Shown: positions 37,523 through 40,281 of the stretch, in pieces | Position numbering within the stretch: the stretch's first letter is position 1 | Layout: each line of letters begins with the position of its first letter | Assembly (NCBI GenBank): GCA_012839385.1 | Contig: DUNL01000226.1 | Coordinates: forward strand, 1 to 40,281 | DNA: 40,281 bases | Direction of reading: 5' to 3' | DNA from: Clostridiaceae bacterium | GTDB taxonomy: Bacteria; Bacillota; Clostridia; Saccharofermentanales; DTU023 | Program-made: the position numbers and the translations under genes | Notes under the pieces: generated by a model | What the model saw: the letters and a program-made list of their open reading frames with translations, nothing else | Told to the model about the DNA's origin: nothing | Database searches by the model: none

Positions 37523-39640
37523 TTACCTTTCCGGTTCTGTGCTTAAATTTGTTTTCTGTTTTGCTTTGCCAGCCTTACGGGGTAGGAAAGCAGCTTTATA
37601 AGTAGTTTTCTCAATAAAACGATCCAGTAGCATTAATAGGCCGGGCAAGAAAAATAAAACCATGGCCAAAGATATCAGAGCGCCCCTACCCAGGACTAGG
37701 CCCAATTCTTGCACTACGGAAATGGTCGATACGCTAGCCAAAGTAAGACTGACCGCAACCAAAATCAAGGCAGGCGAAATCAACGAGCCCGCGGTATCCG
37801 CGATTGACTTTATTGCTGCCGCTTTAGGCAATAGAGAACTACGATAATCAAGATAATACTGTGTCAATAAAATACCATAGTCAACAGTAGCTCCCAATTG
37901 CACCGTACTAATCACGAGATAACCGATAAAATTCAGTTTTGTACCCGCAAAGTAAGGTATCGACAAATTAAGCCAAATTGAGGTTTCTATCGTCAACAAT
38001 AAGATTAGGGGCACACTTAGCGAACGAAAAACTAAAGCCACAACCATCCCTACAGCCAGAATAGCTAAGCCGTTCACTATGATATTGTCTCTTCCGATCA
38101 TATCGCGCATATCAACCAAAGTGGCGTTCTCACTCGCCAGATGATAGTCTTCAAAATAGTCAGCGGTTTTTTCTCTTACCGCTTCAACCAAAGCAAAGGA
38201 AGTGGTACCCTCCGTCTCCACATCTGTGGATAAAATTAGACGACTATAATTATCAGATAACAATTGTTCGCGCTGTTTGGGCTGCAATATCTCCGGGGGA
38301 ACAGTAACACCTACCGCTGATGAATAGCCTACAACCGAGTTTACATGATCTAAAGATTTAAGTTCTGACATCAGAGCCGTTTCTTTATCCCACTGCCCCC
38401 GCGGTAGCAACAGCACCATCTGGGTTGAACTGCCATAAACATCCTTAATCCGCTGAGCTTCAGCATACTCGCGCGACTCAGTCGGATAGCTTTCCATGCC
38501 ATAGAGAAAAGCATTTTTTCTTTGAGCCAGGAACAAAGGGACAACTAGGAGTAAGACTAAAATTAACACCGGTATCCTTATTTTTATCACTAATTTCCCA
38601 AAGCCTTTAAACGAAGGCAAAAAGCTAAGATGCTTGGTTTTGGCAATTAACTTCCAGCTCAACATGATTAGTACCGGCAACAAGAGCATGACACTGATCA
38701 GACTAAACAAAATACCTTTAGCCAGAACAAAACCAAGATCAGGACCAAGCTTAAAACGCATAAAAGCTAAAGCTAAGAAGCCAAAGAATGTTGTCAAAGC
38801 TGAGGCAGTAATTGAACTCGCGGCCTTGACCATGGCTTTCTTCATAGCGGTAACAGCATCATATCCGGCTTCATAATATTCTTTGAAGCGATGTAGCATA
38901 AAAATCGCATAGTCTATAGAGACCGCGAGCTGTAAAATAGCTCCTACCGACTGAGTAATGAAGGAAATTTTGCCAAAGATTATATTGGTACCCATATTCA
39001 AGATTACGCCGATAAATAAGACAACCAAAAACAATACAGGTTCCAGCCAAGTACTGGTGGCTAAGATCAATATGATAAAAGCGATCGGAACCGCGAAGAT
39101 CATAATCCTAGATATCTCCATCTGCGCGGAGGTCTGAGCGCGAGCCATAGAAATAATCTGGCCTCTAACCGCTCCGTCCTCTCCGGCAAACTCTTGCAGA
39201 TATTCCTGCATCGTTACATTGTCATAACCTTCCTCAGTTGTCACCAGGAAAAGAGGGTGCCGGTCTTTATAGAAAGTGTCGATTAGATCTTGATCTGCCA
39301 TAGCCAGCGGCTGAGCTAAATCTACCATGTCATCCAGCCAGCTAACATTCGAGACAAATGAAAGTTGCTCCAATTCCTCCTTTTTAAGCCTGGCTTCAGC
39401 TAAAGACATCGGTGGCAACATCACTTCAGCACTGGGAACAGCGGTATCGTATTCATCTTTCAGCACTTGAATCGCTTTGGTAGAGGGCGCGGTATCCGGC
39501 AAATAGGCACTCATATCGTAGTTGACACCTACTAAGGGATAAAGTAGGGCACAAATTACTACTGACACCAAAAATATAATCAGAACCGCCTTCTTGTGTT
39601 TAAGAACAAATCCTGCTGCTTTTTCCATCATTAACCCCAT
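37523..39640 (-). CDS. MMPL/RND-superfamily transporter
   Basis: About 12 TMs, SIDYAIFMLHRFKEYYEAG and ATVDYGILLTQYYLDYR (paired Asp-Tyr motifs). ORF to 39676; ATG at 39640 has SD AGGA and is the likely start. Confidence 0.92.
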   Translation of the reverse strand: MGLMMEKAAGFVLKHKKAVLIIFLVSVVICALLYPLVGVNYDMSAYLPDTAPSTKAIQVLKDEYDTAVPSAEVMLPPMSLAEARLKKEELEQLSFVSNVSWLDDMVDLAQPLAMADQDLIDTFYKDRHPLFLVTTEEGYDNVTMQEYLQEFAGEDGAVRGQIISMARAQTSAQMEISRIMIFAVPIAFIILILATSTWLEPVLFLVVLFIGVILNMGTNIIFGKISFITQSVGAILQLAVSIDYAIFMLHRFKEYYEAGYDAVTAMKKAMVKAASSITASALTTFFGFLALAFMRFKLGPDLGFVLAKGILFSLISVMLLLPVLIMLSWKLIAKTKHLSFLPSFKGFGKLVIKIRIPVLILVLLLVVPLFLAQRKNAFLYGMESYPTESREYAEAQRIKDVYGSSTQMVLLLPRGQWDKETALMSELKSLDHVNSVVGYSSAVGVTVPPEILQPKQREQLLSDNYSRLILSTDVETEGTTSFALVEAVREKTADYFEDYHLASENATLVDMRDMIGRDNIIVNGLAILAVGMVVALVFRSLSVPLILLLTIETSIWLNLSIPYFAGTKLNFIGYLVISTVQLGATVDYGILLTQYYLDYRSSLLPKAAAIKSIADTAGSLISPALILVAVSLTLASVSTISVVQELGLVLGRGALISLAMVLFFLPGLLMLLDRFIEKTTYKAAFLPRKAGKAKQKTNLSTEPER

Positions 39641-39692
39641 AAAATAGTCCTGTCTGCAAGCAAAGCCTACAAACAAGACCTCTACATATCAC

Positions 39693-39718
39693 CAATTAAT
39701 AGTATAGACAATTAATTG
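39693..39718. promoter_or_regulatory. Putative TetR-family operator
   Basis: Perfect inverted repeat CAATTAAT-N10-ATTAATTG in the divergent intergenic region, spanning the MMPL -10. Confidence 0.6.
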
Positions 39719-39729
39719 AAATAAAGTAA
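39701..39729 (-). promoter_or_regulatory. Predicted promoter of the MMPL/heptad operon
   Basis: TTACTT-N17-TATACT on minus strand. Confidence 0.5.
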
Positions 39730-39747
39730 TAATCAAAATTAAGACAT

Positions 39748-39776
39748 TTGTTGTTTAAGCGACAAAAGTCTATAAT
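39748..39776 (+). promoter_or_regulatory. Predicted promoter of the TetR-type regulator
   Basis: TTGTTG-N17-TATAAT, 36 nt before the start codon. Confidence 0.6.
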
Positions 39777-39812
39777 CTGTTTAACAATCTCTGAACAGTA
39801 AGGAGTCTTTTA

Positions 39813-40281
39813 ATGAATATTGATAAGCGAACACGTAAAACCAGGGAAATACTGTCTAAAACCTTAGTCCATCTCTTACTGGAAAAGCCCCTCAGCGAAA
39901 TAACCGTAACAGAGCTTACTGAAGCAAGCGACCTCAACCGGGCAACATTTTATCTTCACTATGCCAATATCTATGACTTATTTCAGAGTATTGAGGATGA
40001 ACTGGTAGAACAAGTACAAAGCTGGATCAATACCGCTTATCCCAAGGACTCCAATGTATTCCATCTGGAATACGATAAAGACGGCACGCCCACACTCCCT
40101 GTCATAGCAGAAGTTTTTAATTTCATATACTCTAATCGTGAAACAACCGCGGTGCTACTCAGGAATCCTGAGAGCAAGCTCTTGGATAGGATCTATAGTC
40201 AAGGCCGTGATACCATTCTCAAGTTCTTGCTTTCACAGGAGAATAGCTCGGATAAAATCCGTATTGAATTTTCCTTAGACT
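39813..40281 (+). CDS. TetR/AcrR-family transcriptional regulator (truncated by window end)
   Basis: My translation MNIDKRTRKTREILSKTLVHLLLEKPLSEITVTELTEASDLNRATFYLHYANIYDLF...; AGGAG SD; no stop before window end. Confidence 0.88.
   Translation, partial: MNIDKRTRKTREILSKTLVHLLLEKPLSEITVTELTEASDLNRATFYLHYANIYDLFQSIEDELVEQVQSWINTAYPKDSNVFHLEYDKDGTPTLPVIAEVFNFIYSNRETTAVLLRNPESKLLDRIYSQGRDTILKFLLSQENSSDKIRIEFSLD

Overview
The window is a chromosomal segment from a probable low-to-moderate-GC Firmicutes/Clostridia-like bacterium (lineage is inference from gene content and order). It is mostly core genes on the minus strand. Read 5'->3' on the minus strand, there is a translation/transcription operon (rimP-nusA-ylxR-ylxQ-infB-rbfA-nrnA/DHH-truB-ribF), then lgt and a rodA/ftsW paralog. 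A reduced dcw division/cell-wall cluster follows (mraZ-rsmH-ftsL-PASTA PBP-murF-mraY-ftsW-murG-ftsQ-sbp-ftsZ; no murE, murD, murC, murB or ftsA). Last is nrdR-response regulator-histidine kinase-HtrA-like-nth-recG-rsmD. On the plus strand are a P-loop protein, mscL and an SPFH/zinc-ribbon protein, ending in a strong palindromic terminator. The right end has a minus-strand MMPL transporter plus LxxG-heptad-repeat protein pair, divergent from a truncated TetR-type regulator. I saw no rRNA, tRNA, CRISPR array or transposon. The observations most worth checking are: an HtrA-like protein lacking the catalytic His; an FtsZ with two C-terminal-peptide-like motifs; a transpeptidase with KTS in place of KTG; a RibF whose riboflavin-kinase half looks eroded; an intrinsic-terminator-like hairpin just before nrdR; phased MraZ-box-like repeats at the mraZ promoter; and a perfect inverted repeat over the MMPL promoter -10 that looks like the TetR operator. 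I did not find convincing evidence of a wholly new system. The best candidate novel modules are the MMPL/heptad-repeat/TetR unit and the P-loop/MscL/SPFH-zinc-ribbon unit.
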